Assembly (NCBI RefSeq): GCF_034008315.1
Contig: NZ_CP125377.1
Span: 3,360,001-3,424,000, forward strand
Direction: 5' to 3'
Origin: Pseudomonas sp. P8_241
GTDB lineage: Bacteria > Pseudomonadota > Gammaproteobacteria > Pseudomonadales > Pseudomonadaceae
Length of the DNA: 64,000 nt
Positions 41,926-50,569 of the stretch are shown piece after piece; the first letter of the stretch is position 1, and each line of letters opens with the position of its first letter. The notes beneath the pieces are model-generated. The model ran no database searches. It was not told where the DNA came from and saw nothing but the letters and a program-made list of their open reading frames with translations. Made by a program: the position numbers and the translations under genes.

Positions 41926-44400
41926 ATGACCACAGTGAAACCACCCTCGACCGCGGCTTGCCGGCTCGAAGACTTTGATTCGCGCTCGGGCTCGCCGCTC
42001 GAACGCGCCGTTTTCAACCACCGCATCCTGGTGCTGTTGCTGTGCGTGCTGGCGACGGTTCTGCTGGGCGTCAGCGCCTTGGGCCTGAAGCTCAATGCCA
42101 GTTTTGAGAAGACCATTCCGACGGGTCACCCGTACATCACCAACTACCTGGCGCACAAGAAAGAGCTGACCGGCCTGGGCAACTCGGTGCGCATCGCGGT
42201 GGAAGCCCGCAAGGGCAACATCTACAACGCGGGCTATCTGGAAACCCTGCGCCAGATCAACGACGCCGTTTTCATGCTGCCGGGTGTGGACCGGGCGTTC
42301 ATGAAGTCGTTGTGGACACCCAATGTGCGCTGGACCGCGGTGACCGAGGATGGCCTGGACGGCGGTCAGGTGATTCCTGCGCATTATGACGGCTCGCCGG
42401 CAAAGCTCGAGGAGTTGCGCATGAACGTGCAGCGCTCCGGCGAAATCGGCCAGTTGGTCGCGGCCAATGGCGGTTCCACCGTCATTCAGATACCGCTGCT
42501 GGAGCATGATGCCGCCGGCACGCCGCTGGACTACGCGGCCCTGTCCGAACAGCTGGAACAACTGCGTGCCAAGTACAGCAGTGACGAGGTGGCGATTCAC
42601 ATCACCGGCTTTGCTAAGCTGTCCGGCGACCTCATGGATGGCATGCAGGAGGTGATCGGGTTCTTCTTCATTGCCCTGGTGATCTGTGCCGTCATGGTGT
42701 TCCTGTACAACCGCGACGTGATCAGCACGGCGCTGGTGGTGATTACCTCTGTGACCGGTGTGCTGTGGCAACTGGGCCTGCTGCCCCTGCTGGGTTACTC
42801 GCTGAACCCTTATTCCATGCTGGTGCCGTTCCTGATTTTCGCCATTGGTATCAGCCATGGCGCGCAGAAAATGAACGGCATCCTCCAGGACATCGGGCGC
42901 GGCACGCACCGCTATGTCGCTGCGCGCTTCACCTTCAGGCGCCTATTCCTGGCCGGCCTGACCGCTCTGCTGGCTGACGCCGTGGGCTTTGCGGTGCTAC
43001 TGATGGTCGACATCCCGGTGATCCGCGAACTGGCCATCGCCGCGAGCCTGGGTGTGCTGGTGCTGGTGATTTCCAACCTGATTCTGCTGCCCGTGCTCCT
43101 GAGCTACGTGGGTGTCAGCCGTAAAGCTGCCGAGCGGGCGGTGCGCCGGGAATCGGCCAACGCAGCGGGGGAGAGCAGCGCCTTCTTTAATTGGCTGATC
43201 AGCTTCACCGAGGGACGACGAGCCACGTCGGCAGTAGTGGTGGCGACTGTTCTGGCGGTGGTGGGGGTTGCCGTCGGCACCCAGCTGAAAGTCGGCGACC
43301 TCGATCCCGGGGCTCCGGAGCTGCAAGCCGATTCGCGCTACAACCGCGACGTGAACTACCTGACGAAAAACTACGGTGCCAGCAATGACCTGTTTGCCGT
43401 CATGGTCAAGACCTCCGAGGGCAACTGCAGTCAGTCCAATGTGCTGCGCCGGGTCGACCAGCTTGAGTGGGAATTGATGGATCTTCCCGGCGTGGAGTCC
43501 ACCCAGTCGATTGCGCGCCTGCAACGGCGCCTGATGGTGGGCATGAACGAGGGCAGCCCATTGTGGTACGACTTGCCGGGTAACCAGAACATGCTCAACA
43601 CCATCACCGCACGGGCACCCCGTGAACTGTACAACGAAGAATGCAACCTGCTGACGGTGTACGCCTACCTGCGTGACCACCGCGCTGAAACGCTACAGAA
43701 GGTGGTCGACCTGGTCGAGCGCTTCGCCGCGAAAAACAATGACAAGGACGCCAGCTTCCTGCTGGCGGCCGGTTCGGCTGGCATCGACGCCACCACCAAT
43801 ATCGTGGTTCACAAAGCCTGGTACCAGATGCTGTTCATGGTCTACGGGGCGGTGGCGCTGCTGTGCTTCATCACCTTCCGCTCCTGGCGGGCGGTGCTGG
43901 TGGCGATGCTGCCGCTGATGCTCACCTCCATTCTGGCCGAGGCGTTGATGGTGGCCCTGGGAATGGGCGTGAAGGTCGCGACCTTGCCGGTGATCGCCCT
44001 GGGCGTGGGCATCGGTGTGGATTACGCGCTGTACGTGCTGAGTGTGACCCTGGCCCGCATGCGTGCAGGCGCCACCCTGAAACAAGCCTACGCCACCGCC
44101 TTGCAGTTCACCGGCCGGGTGGTGTTGCTGACCGGTGTGACCCTGGCGGCAGCCGTGGCGACCTGGCATTTCTCCAGTATCAAGTTCCAGGCGGACATGG
44201 GCCTGCTGCTGGCTTTCATGTTCCTGTGGAACATGCTCGGCGCCTTGGTACTGATTCCGGCCCTGGCGCGTTTCCTGCTCCCCGGCGCACGTGAAGGCGC
44301 CATCGTCGAGGCCACTGATGCCGCGCCCCAGCCTGCCGCATCGACGCCCGTCCCGGCTGGCCAACCTGAAAAAGTGGTGTACGAGAGATGCCTGCCATGA
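41926..44400 (+). CDS. MMPL/RND-superfamily transporter
   Basis: An 824-residue membrane protein with RND topology. TM1 (about residues 30-52) is followed by a large periplasmic loop, a five-to-six-helix bundle (about 245-400, including SHGAQKMNGI), TM7 (about 425-445), a second large loop and a final helix bundle (about 625-800, VIALGVGIGVDYALYVLSVTLARMRAG with the conserved Gly/Asp-Tyr element). It is the predicted hydrophobe-exporter/MmpL type, shorter than tripartite RND pumps. In DUF1302/1329/YCF48 operons such proteins may import or export hydrophobic substrates using proton motive force. Its stop overlaps the next gene (ATGA). Confidence 0.88.
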   Translation: MTTVKPPSTAACRLEDFDSRSGSPLERAVFNHRILVLLLCVLATVLLGVSALGLKLNASFEKTIPTGHPYITNYLAHKKELTGLGNSVRIAVEARKGNIYNAGYLETLRQINDAVFMLPGVDRAFMKSLWTPNVRWTAVTEDGLDGGQVIPAHYDGSPAKLEELRMNVQRSGEIGQLVAANGGSTVIQIPLLEHDAAGTPLDYAALSEQLEQLRAKYSSDEVAIHITGFAKLSGDLMDGMQEVIGFFFIALVICAVMVFLYNRDVISTALVVITSVTGVLWQLGLLPLLGYSLNPYSMLVPFLIFAIGISHGAQKMNGILQDIGRGTHRYVAARFTFRRLFLAGLTALLADAVGFAVLLMVDIPVIRELAIAASLGVLVLVISNLILLPVLLSYVGVSRKAAERAVRRESANAAGESSAFFNWLISFTEGRRATSAVVVATVLAVVGVAVGTQLKVGDLDPGAPELQADSRYNRDVNYLTKNYGASNDLFAVMVKTSEGNCSQSNVLRRVDQLEWELMDLPGVESTQSIARLQRRLMVGMNEGSPLWYDLPGNQNMLNTITARAPRELYNEECNLLTVYAYLRDHRAETLQKVVDLVERFAAKNNDKDASFLLAAGSAGIDATTNIVVHKAWYQMLFMVYGAVALLCFITFRSWRAVLVAMLPLMLTSILAEALMVALGMGVKVATLPVIALGVGIGVDYALYVLSVTLARMRAGATLKQAYATALQFTGRVVLLTGVTLAAAVATWHFSSIKFQADMGLLLAFMFLWNMLGALVLIPALARFLLPGAREGAIVEATDAAPQPAASTPVPAGQPEKVVYERCLP

Positions 44401-45743
44401 CTGATCTGATGAGTACTCAACTATCCGGCAAGCGACAAGTCAACGTCACGCAAGTCATTGAAGGCGGCCAGTTCAATTCGTTCAGCCTGCGCGTGGCAGT
44501 AATCTGTTTTCTCGCGATCGTGTTTGACGGTATCGACAGCGCGCTGTTCGGTACGCTGCTTCCCGCCATCATGGCCGACATGAAAATGGGCCCGGCCCAA
44601 GCGGGGATTCTCGCGAGCGTGGGGCATATCGGGGCCGTGGGCGGTGCCATTCTCTTTGGCGTGGCGGCTGATGCCATTGGCCGCAAGCGCATGATGCTGA
44701 TCGGCATGACGGTGTTCATCACCTTCACGGCAGCCTGCGGCCTGGCCCAGGGCGTCGTCGACTTCGCCATCTACCGCTTCATCGCCGGTTTCGGCCTGGC
44801 GGGTATCGTGCCGATTGCCATCGCACTGGTGTTCGAATACACGCCGGGCAAGTGGAAAGCCATGGTGTCCAGCGTGTCCTATACCGGCATCTCGGTGGGT
44901 GTGTTGTTATCGGCGGTGATTTCGATGGCCATTCTGACCACGGTCGGATGGCGGGCGATATTGCTTGGAACCTTCGTGTGCATCGTCCTGGTTCCGGTTG
45001 CTCTGGTGGGGCTGCCCGAGTCAATGTCGATCCTGGTGAAGAAGGGCAACAGCGCAAGCATTCGCAGGATCCTGGTCCAGGCCGATCGACAGTTTGTGCC
45101 TGCCATCGATGAGCAATACAGCCTGCAGGAAGCACCGTCCGCCAAGGTGCCGCTCAAACACCTGTTCCAGGGCGAATATGCGCGCAACACGTTGTTTCTC
45201 GGCATCGGCATGCTCTGCATCATGATGATTGCCGTGACCCTGACGACCTGGATCGCGCAGCTGATGGTGCAGCGAGGTTATTCGCTGACCACCGGGGTGT
45301 CTTTCATCCTGGTCTTTACCTGCAGCAACTTCATCTCCACGCCGTTGGCCGGCTGGATGGCAGACCGAATGGGTTACAAGAAGGTGTTTGCCATCTACAT
45401 GCCCGTTCTCTTTGTTTCGATCGCGCTGATCGGCGTTATCGAGAACCCGACGGCCGCATTGATCTGCATGTTTTTTGCCGGGTTCGCCGCAATGGGCGCC
45501 ACCTGCATTTTATTGCCCTATGTCGGCTCGCTGTATCCCTTGAGTTTTCGTTCATCGGCGATGGGCGTTATTTACGCCATTGGCCGGGTCGGACCGATCA
45601 TTGGCCCAGCGATAGCCGGTTTCATGCTGGCCGCAGGCATCAGTGTGCCGGTCATTCTGATTTGCATGGCTGCACCCAGTCTGGTGGCGCTCATGGCTTT
45701 TCTAATGGTTAAAGAAGTTTCTTCGCAGCCTGATCAACCGTAA
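44397..45743 (+). CDS. MFS transporter, aromatic acid:H+ symporter (AAHS)-like
   Basis: A 448-residue 12-TM transporter. It has DGIDSALFGTLLPAIM in TM1 (AAHS carriers have a conserved D-G-x-D motif here), GVAADAIGRKRMMLIG as MFS motif A, and RFIAGFGLAGIVPIAIALVFEYTPGKW as the motif B region. PcaK and BenK-type carriers of 4-hydroxybenzoate or benzoate share this pattern. The ATGA overlap with the MMPL gene at 44397 and the 9-base spacing to GAGAG favour this start over the ATG at 44388. It is probably the inner-membrane importer for an aromatic or related acid. Confidence 0.86.
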   Translation: MTDLMSTQLSGKRQVNVTQVIEGGQFNSFSLRVAVICFLAIVFDGIDSALFGTLLPAIMADMKMGPAQAGILASVGHIGAVGGAILFGVAADAIGRKRMMLIGMTVFITFTAACGLAQGVVDFAIYRFIAGFGLAGIVPIAIALVFEYTPGKWKAMVSSVSYTGISVGVLLSAVISMAILTTVGWRAILLGTFVCIVLVPVALVGLPESMSILVKKGNSASIRRILVQADRQFVPAIDEQYSLQEAPSAKVPLKHLFQGEYARNTLFLGIGMLCIMMIAVTLTTWIAQLMVQRGYSLTTGVSFILVFTCSNFISTPLAGWMADRMGYKKVFAIYMPVLFVSIALIGVIENPTAALICMFFAGFAAMGATCILLPYVGSLYPLSFRSSAMGVIYAIGRVGPIIGPAIAGFMLAAGISVPVILICMAAPSLVALMAFLMVKEVSSQPDQP

Positions 45744-45864
45744 AGAATTTGCAGTGTTGAGGCGGGTTTGCGTGCGCTGTTTCTCGTTGTTTGCATAACG
45801 TGACTTCGAACACAGCTGTTTCAGAGTTTCACCTTAAGCGTTGTTCCAATTTGCAGTACCACCT

Positions 45865-45883
45865 AAAAACAAAGGAAATAAAC
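45865..45883 (+). promoter_or_regulatory. Crc/Hfq-type site overlapping the ribosome-binding site
   Basis: AAAAACAAAGGAAATAAAC contains the exact match AAAAACAA overlapping AAAGGA, and a second A-rich stretch abutting the ATG at 45884. Confidence 0.65.
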
Positions 45884-46357
45884 ATGGATCGCTACATCAA
45901 CCGTCTGTTCCACGTCTGCATCACCGTTGCCGATATCGAAGCGGCACTTGAATTCTATTGCAATGTGCTCGGGCTCGAGTCCATCGGCAAGCTGCGGGGC
46001 GAAAGGGCGCCAGGCGAAATCCTCGGTTTCCCTGGCCAGATCATTGAAATCCATGCTGATCATCTGGTCGGCAAGGAAAAGGAAAACGCGACCGTCATCG
46101 ATCTGATCGAGTTCGTTGAGCCAAGGACCGTCGTCAGCTCCACCCCATCTGCTCCGCTTAACCATGCCGGCATCAACCGCATGGCGTTTGGTGTGGACAA
46201 CACCGATGCCATCTATGAGAAGCTCAAAGCGCGTGGCGACATCGTCTTCCTGTGCGAACCACAAACGGTGATTGCGCCTACCGGTGGCAAGTTCAAGATC
46301 CTGACCTTCAAAGACCCCTTCGACAACGTCCTGGAAGTCATTGAATACTGCAAGTAA
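45884..46357 (+). CDS. Single-module VOC-family protein
   Basis: A 157-residue one-module VOC (glyoxalase/bleomycin-resistance-like) protein: NRLFHVCITVADIEAALEFYCNVLGLESIG at the N-terminus, then IDLIEFVEP, NHAGINRMAFGVDNTDAIYEKLKARG and FDNVLEVIEYCK at the C-terminus, giving His/Glu metal-site candidates. It is similar to the VOC protein at 47449. Single-module VOC proteins act as dimers as isomerases, epimerases, lyases or dioxygenases. It is the first gene of a seven-gene rightward run (45.9-50.5 kb). No substrate can be assigned. Confidence 0.82.
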   Translation: MDRYINRLFHVCITVADIEAALEFYCNVLGLESIGKLRGERAPGEILGFPGQIIEIHADHLVGKEKENATVIDLIEFVEPRTVVSSTPSAPLNHAGINRMAFGVDNTDAIYEKLKARGDIVFLCEPQTVIAPTGGKFKILTFKDPFDNVLEVIEYCK

Positions 46358-46423
46358 TAGGGCATTGTTCGAAATGCCAGTTGGATTCGATTTCTCTTAC
46401 TCTGGCAAAACGGAGAGTTTTAA

Positions 46424-46948
46424 ATGAGTGTTGCACAAGATAAATCCGAAATTATCGATGTCATCAACCTCTATGGCGTGGCGCTGGACGCTCACGCCTG
46501 GGACTTGCTGGACGAGGTGTTTACCGAGGATGCCCACGCTGACTTCGGCCCGGCTGGCGCTGTCTGGAAGTCGGTGGGTGCGCTGAAGTTCGCCTTCAAG
46601 GACTTCCACGAAACCCTGACCAATCACATGCACACGATGACCGGTTCCTGCGTGCACGTGGACGGCGATACCGCCTATGCACTGACCTATGGCGATTGGC
46701 TGCTCTCGCGCGATACAGCGGTGGGCGGTCCTGACTGGGTTGGCCGTGGCTGGTATGACGATGTACTGGTTCGTACTGACAAGGGCTGGCGCATCAGCAA
46801 TCGCGTGTGCCGCCTGATTTCCTGGACGGGCAACCCGAATGTGCCTGAGCCAGCCTACGAACAGCACCCAGTGATGACCACGCACACGCTGCGCAGTCAT
46901 CGTGAAGAAGGCAAGGTCAGATTCTTCGAAGCCATCGCCAGGAAGTAA
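46424..46948 (+). CDS. NTF2/SnoaL-like cone-fold protein
   Basis: A 174-residue protein with the SnoaL-4/NTF2-like pattern: EIIDVINLYGVALDAHAWDLLDEVFTEDAHADFGPAG, FHETLTNHMHTMTGSCVHVDGDTAYALTYGDWLL and RGWYDDVLVRTDKGWRISNRVCRLISW. Members are cofactor-free isomerases, dehydratases, cyclases or ring-hydroxylase beta-subunit relatives. No oxygenase alpha subunit is nearby, so an isomerase/dehydratase role is more likely. GGAGAG lies upstream. A second protein of this fold is encoded at 52817 on the other strand, with low apparent similarity. Confidence 0.8.
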   Translation: MSVAQDKSEIIDVINLYGVALDAHAWDLLDEVFTEDAHADFGPAGAVWKSVGALKFAFKDFHETLTNHMHTMTGSCVHVDGDTAYALTYGDWLLSRDTAVGGPDWVGRGWYDDVLVRTDKGWRISNRVCRLISWTGNPNVPEPAYEQHPVMTTHTLRSHREEGKVRFFEAIARK

Positions 46949-46969
46949 GAACTAAAAGTAACGACGGGC

Positions 46970-46996
46970 CCACTTCCGGTTTTCGAACGGAAGTGG
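46970..46996 (+). terminator. 9-bp hairpin after SnoaL-like gene
   Basis: CCACTTCCG and CGGAAGTGG pair perfectly around a 9-base loop. The tail TCTGGGGTTTCTTTT is only partly T-rich, so it is probably a partial terminator within the operon. Confidence 0.6.
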
Positions 46997-47071
46997 TCTG
47001 GGGTTTCTTTTGCCCGAATTTCCATAATGTTGCTCTTGATTAGAGCAACTTTGCATACCGGAAGCTGAAAA

Positions 47072-47428
47072 ATGAGCAACCAGACGGTTATCTGGACAGT
47101 TGGCATCAATTGCCAGGCCGAAGACGAAGACAAGTTCAATGCATGGTACGACGACGTTCATGTGCCAATGCTGTTGCAGGGCAACTTCGTCAAGAAAGTC
47201 ACCCGCTTCAAACTGGCCGAAGAGACCTATCACGTCGGCACCGTCACCCAGGCTTGCCCGACTTATCTGACGATCTATGAGTTCGATAATCAGGCCAGGT
47301 TTGAAGCCTGGATGAATAGCCCGGCGCGCATCGAAGCCGGGGAAGATAAAACCAAGACATGGGGCGACAAAGTCTATGACGTCCAATGGGCAACCCGCTA
47401 CAACCTCACCAACACCTGGAACGGTTAA
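47072..47428 (+). CDS. EthD-like dimeric alpha/beta-barrel protein
   Basis: A 118-residue protein with a ferredoxin-like pattern. The segment EDEDKFNAWYDDVHVPMLLQG resembles EthD and related dimeric alpha/beta-barrel proteins, where a conserved D-x-H-x-P sits on helix 1 (DDVHVP here). The C-terminal half (LTIYEFDNQARFEAWMNSPARIEAGEDKTKTWGD) matches the second beta-alpha unit. Such proteins are small isomerases, cyclases, decarboxylases or lactone-forming enzymes. It lies between a SnoaL-like and a VOC gene. The fold is fairly clear; the function is unknown. Confidence 0.7.
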   Translation: MSNQTVIWTVGINCQAEDEDKFNAWYDDVHVPMLLQGNFVKKVTRFKLAEETYHVGTVTQACPTYLTIYEFDNQARFEAWMNSPARIEAGEDKTKTWGDKVYDVQWATRYNLTNTWNG

Positions 47429-47448
47429 TTAACGGACGGTAAACAGTT

Positions 47449-47940
47449 ATGAACGCACTCGTAAAAAAACTGCTGCATGTTTGCATCACCGTCCCGGACG
47501 TCGATCAGGCCCTGAAGTTTTACCGGGATGTACTGGGTTTTGTTTCCACCTTCGAAACACGCACCGATGAAGCGGACGGTCCGCTGCTGGGTTTTGCCGA
47601 AGATGAAATCAGTATCTATGCGCACCACATCCTGACGGCGGGCGCAGATCCAAAACACGCCACCGAAATCAATCTGATCGAATACACCAAGCCCGCCACC
47701 ATCACCGGTGACGGCCCTTACGACTTGATGAACCAGGTGGGCATTACCCGTTTGGCGCTGCTGGTTGAAAACACCCGAGAGGCCTTTGAAAAGATCAGTG
47801 CCTATGAAAGTGTCGAAGTCGTTTGTGAGCCCAAAGACATCATTATCCGCAAGCCTGGCGGCAATCTTACGATGACCTGGTTCAGCTTCAAGGACCCCTA
47901 CGGTGTGTTCATCACCATCGCCGAACCGCCAAAGGCCTGA
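47449..47940 (+). CDS. Single-module VOC-family protein (second copy)
   Basis: A 163-residue VOC protein similar to the one at 45884 (KKLLHVCITVPDVDQALKFYRDVLGF, INLIEYTKPATITGDGPYDLMNQVGITRLALLVENT, FSFKDPYGVFITIAEPP). The shared KxLxHVCITV start and VGI/AGI-NR/TR-A segments indicate tandem paralogy with divergence. The position of the C-terminal acidic ligand is changed (ITIAEPP versus LEVIEYC), so the two may have different substrates. It is 20 bases after the EthD-like gene and probably co-transcribed. Confidence 0.82.
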   Translation: MNALVKKLLHVCITVPDVDQALKFYRDVLGFVSTFETRTDEADGPLLGFAEDEISIYAHHILTAGADPKHATEINLIEYTKPATITGDGPYDLMNQVGITRLALLVENTREAFEKISAYESVEVVCEPKDIIIRKPGGNLTMTWFSFKDPYGVFITIAEPPKA

Positions 47941-48013
47941 ACAAGGTCAACTTCGAGGTTGCGGTTCAGCGTCGGATCGCTCCATAGCAGTTCAATAGAA
48001 TCCGGGAGATAAC

Positions 48014-48889
48014 ATGCAGATCGATGTTCTGGTGGATGTAAAGACCACCATCGGTGAAGGTCCTGTATGGGACGTGCAGGAACAGCGCCTGTACTGGATC
48101 GACGTGGTCGGCGGGCGCGTGTTTCGCTGCACCGCCGACGGCCGCGAGGTTCGGACGTGGGAGATGCCCGACACCATTGGCTCCATGGCGCTGCGCCGCG
48201 ATGGCGGGGCTATCGTTGCACTCGGCTCGGGTTTTCACTTCCTTGACTTCAACACGGGCGAGACGGAGTTGATCGCCAACCCCGAGGCTGACAAACCGCA
48301 CAACCGCTTGAACGATGGCAAGGTCGATGCGCGCGGGCGCTTCATCGTTGGCAGCATGGACACTCGTGAGGGCTTCGCCGACGGCTCATTGTTTCGCGTC
48401 GATCCCGACCTGTCGGTGCATACGCTCGACACAGGTTTTGCGATTTCCAACGGTCCCTGCTGGAGCCCGGACGGGTCGACGTTCTATTTCTCGGACACTT
48501 TCTCCGGGGAAATCTGGGCCTATGACTACGACCTCGACACCGGCGCCATCGCCAACCGTCGCACCTTTACCAAAGCCGGCTTCACGCCGACCACAGCGAC
48601 CGACGGCTCGACCGTCGACGCCGAAGGCTTCCTCTGGAACGCCCAGGTTTACGCGGGCAAGCTGTGCCGCTTCGCGCCTGACGGCAGCCTGGATCGTATC
48701 ATCGAAATGCCGGTGAAAAAGGTCACGAGTGTCAACTTCGGCGGACCAGACCTGGACACGCTGTTTGTCACCTCCATGGCCAAGCCTCCGCTGCCGCGCT
48801 ATCCCGGTGACAACATGATGCGCGGCAGTCTGTTCGCCATTCGCGGCCTTGGCGTGCAAGGGCTGTCTGAACCGCGTTTTGGTGGCTGA
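48014..48889 (+). CDS. SMP-30/gluconolactonase/LRE-family hydrolase
   Basis: A 291-residue six-bladed propeller: TTIGEGPVWDVQEQRLYWIDVVGGRVFR at the N-terminus with the metal-binding Glu (GEGP), PHNRLNDGKVDARGRFIVGSMD with Asn/Asp ligands, and NGPCWSPDGSTFYFSDTFSGEIWAYDYD with the catalytic Asp region. Relatives hydrolyse lactones. In this gene run it may open a lactone intermediate; the substrate is unknown. A short hairpin follows the stop. Confidence 0.88.
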   Translation: MQIDVLVDVKTTIGEGPVWDVQEQRLYWIDVVGGRVFRCTADGREVRTWEMPDTIGSMALRRDGGAIVALGSGFHFLDFNTGETELIANPEADKPHNRLNDGKVDARGRFIVGSMDTREGFADGSLFRVDPDLSVHTLDTGFAISNGPCWSPDGSTFYFSDTFSGEIWAYDYDLDTGAIANRRTFTKAGFTPTTATDGSTVDAEGFLWNAQVYAGKLCRFAPDGSLDRIIEMPVKKVTSVNFGGPDLDTLFVTSMAKPPLPRYPGDNMMRGSLFAIRGLGVQGLSEPRFGG

Positions 48890-48897
48890 TCGGGTTA

Positions 48898-48918
48898 GCG
48901 CCGAACGAAATTCGGCGC
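48898..48918 (+). terminator. 8-bp hairpin after lactonase gene
   Basis: GCGCCGAA and TTCGGCGC pair perfectly around a 5-base loop, followed by ACCTTTG. It is a weak or partial terminator before the SDR genes. Confidence 0.5.
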
Positions 48919-48959
48919 ACCTTTGAAAGTGTGGATTCTTAAGGTACAGGATAGCTGCG

Positions 48960-49751
48960 ATGGCCGAGTTCAAAGACAAGGTGGTGCTGATTTCAGGAAC
49001 CGGTGGGCGTATGGGGCGGATAGCTGCGCAGATGTTTGCCAGGGAAGGCGCAAAGGTGCTCGGCTGCGATATCTCAACCCAGCGATCTGAAGAAACCTGC
49101 AGGCTGGTAAGGGAGGAGGGTGGCGAGATTTTTTCGCTGGAGCCTCTCGATCTAGCCAATCCCTTGGATGCGCAGCGGTGGGCCGATGAAGCCATATTGC
49201 GCTGGGGGCGAATTGACGTCCTCTATAACAACGCCGCAGGCGTCAGCATCGCACCTTTTGAGAAAGCCTCGATTGAGCATTGGAATTACACGATTCGCAA
49301 TGAGCTAACGATCGCCTATGTGGCCGCTCGGGCGGTTTGGCCGCAGATGCGGTCTCAGAAAAAAGGCGTGATAGTCAACGTGGCATCGATTGCTGGCCAT
49401 CTTGAGCTATCCGGTTTTCCTGCCGTTGCTCATGGTGTGGCTAACGCAGGCGTCATGGCGCTTACCCGTATGCTTGCCGCGGAAGGCGCACCACATGGCA
49501 TTCGCTCGGTGAGTATCAGTCCAGGGCTGATTGCCGACCCGGACGCGCTGCCATCGCCAATACTTGATGAGTACGGCCTGCCGAAAGCGCGACCACTGTG
49601 GCGTCATGCCGCACTGGGCCGGCCGGCCCGCGCGGAAGAGATTGTCGAAACGGCTGTCTTTCTTGCATCAGACAGGGCGTCCTATATTACCGGCACCGAC
49701 GTAGCGGTAGATGGTGGAATGTCCAGCATCATCTGGAGATCAGAGGCATAA
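48960..49751 (+). CDS. Short-chain dehydrogenase-fold protein with degenerate active site
   Basis: A 263-residue SDR-fold protein. The cofactor loop reads SGTGGRMGR (residues 12-20), NNAAG is present near residue 90, and Ser143 fits the first catalytic position. The Tyr-x-x-x-Lys pair is lost: the aligned segment AHGVANAGVMALTR has His158 and Asn162 instead. The rest of the fold (SISPGLI, YITGTDVAVDGGM) is intact. It may be a non-catalytic partner of the canonical SDR encoded next to it, as in heteromeric SDRs such as BbsCD, or have altered chemistry. The 54-base gap suggests one transcript with the next gene. Confidence 0.85.
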   Translation: MAEFKDKVVLISGTGGRMGRIAAQMFAREGAKVLGCDISTQRSEETCRLVREEGGEIFSLEPLDLANPLDAQRWADEAILRWGRIDVLYNNAAGVSIAPFEKASIEHWNYTIRNELTIAYVAARAVWPQMRSQKKGVIVNVASIAGHLELSGFPAVAHGVANAGVMALTRMLAAEGAPHGIRSVSISPGLIADPDALPSPILDEYGLPKARPLWRHAALGRPARAEEIVETAVFLASDRASYITGTDVAVDGGMSSIIWRSEA

Positions 49752-49805
49752 GCATTCAGACGCCAGACATTTTGAATCGACTCTCAAGGCGCTAAAGGTA
49801 AAAAC

Positions 49806-50549
49806 ATGCAAACCCACGAAAATCGCGTCGCCATTGTTTCCGGTGCCGCTAAAGGCATTGGACAGGAACTGGCGATTCAACTCGCCCAGCGTGGTGCCAT
49901 GTTGGCGCTGCTCGATATCGCCGATCTTTCCCAAACCTGCGAACGGGTTGAGGAGGCCGGTGGCAAGGCCATCGCCATTCATTGTGATGTCAGCAAGGAA
50001 CAGGACTGGATCGCTGCCGGCGAGCTGGTCAGGAAGGAATATGGTCGCTGCGACATCCTGGTGAACAATGCCGGGATTTACCCCAATGTGCATATCGATG
50101 ACATGGACTACGAAACCTGGCGCCGGACCTTTGCGATTAATCTGGACAGCATGTTTTTAAGCGCCAAGGTCTTCGTGCCGATGATGCGCGAGAACCATTG
50201 GGGGCGCATCGTTAACCTGTCTTCAACATCGATCGTCACCAACGCCGTGGGCGTCAGCCACTACATGGCAACCAAGATGGGCATCATTGGCTTTACCCGC
50301 GGGCTGGCCAACGATCTGGGCAAGGATTTCATTACCGTCAATGCCCTTGCGCCGGCACTGACTGCGACACCCGGTACCAGTGGATTACCCGATGCCGTAC
50401 GCGAAAGCGTCGTCAATCAGCAAGCGTTCAAAAGAATGGCAGTGCCCAACGATATCGTCGGGCCGATCCTGTTTTTGACCAGTGACGATGCGCAGTTCAT
50501 GACCGGTCAATTGTTGGCCGTCGACGGCGGCATGATGAAAGTCTGCTAA
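49806..50549 (+). CDS. Short-chain dehydrogenase/reductase, canonical
   Basis: A 247-residue classical SDR: VSGAAKGIGQELA cofactor motif (residues 11-23), LVNNAG at about 85-90, catalytic Ser near 140, Tyr153 and Lys157 in SHYMATKMGIIGFTRGLA, and the C-terminal FLTSDDAQFMTGQLLAVDGGM. It would oxidise or reduce a hydroxyl/keto group with NAD(P). It pairs with the upstream SDR that lacks Tyr and Lys. It is the last gene of the run; a REPIN follows. Confidence 0.9.
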   Translation: MQTHENRVAIVSGAAKGIGQELAIQLAQRGAMLALLDIADLSQTCERVEEAGGKAIAIHCDVSKEQDWIAAGELVRKEYGRCDILVNNAGIYPNVHIDDMDYETWRRTFAINLDSMFLSAKVFVPMMRENHWGRIVNLSSTSIVTNAVGVSHYMATKMGIIGFTRGLANDLGKDFITVNALAPALTATPGTSGLPDAVRESVVNQQAFKRMAVPNDIVGPILFLTSDDAQFMTGQLLAVDGGMMKVC

Positions 50550-50569
50550 GCGACGACAACGCATCCTCC

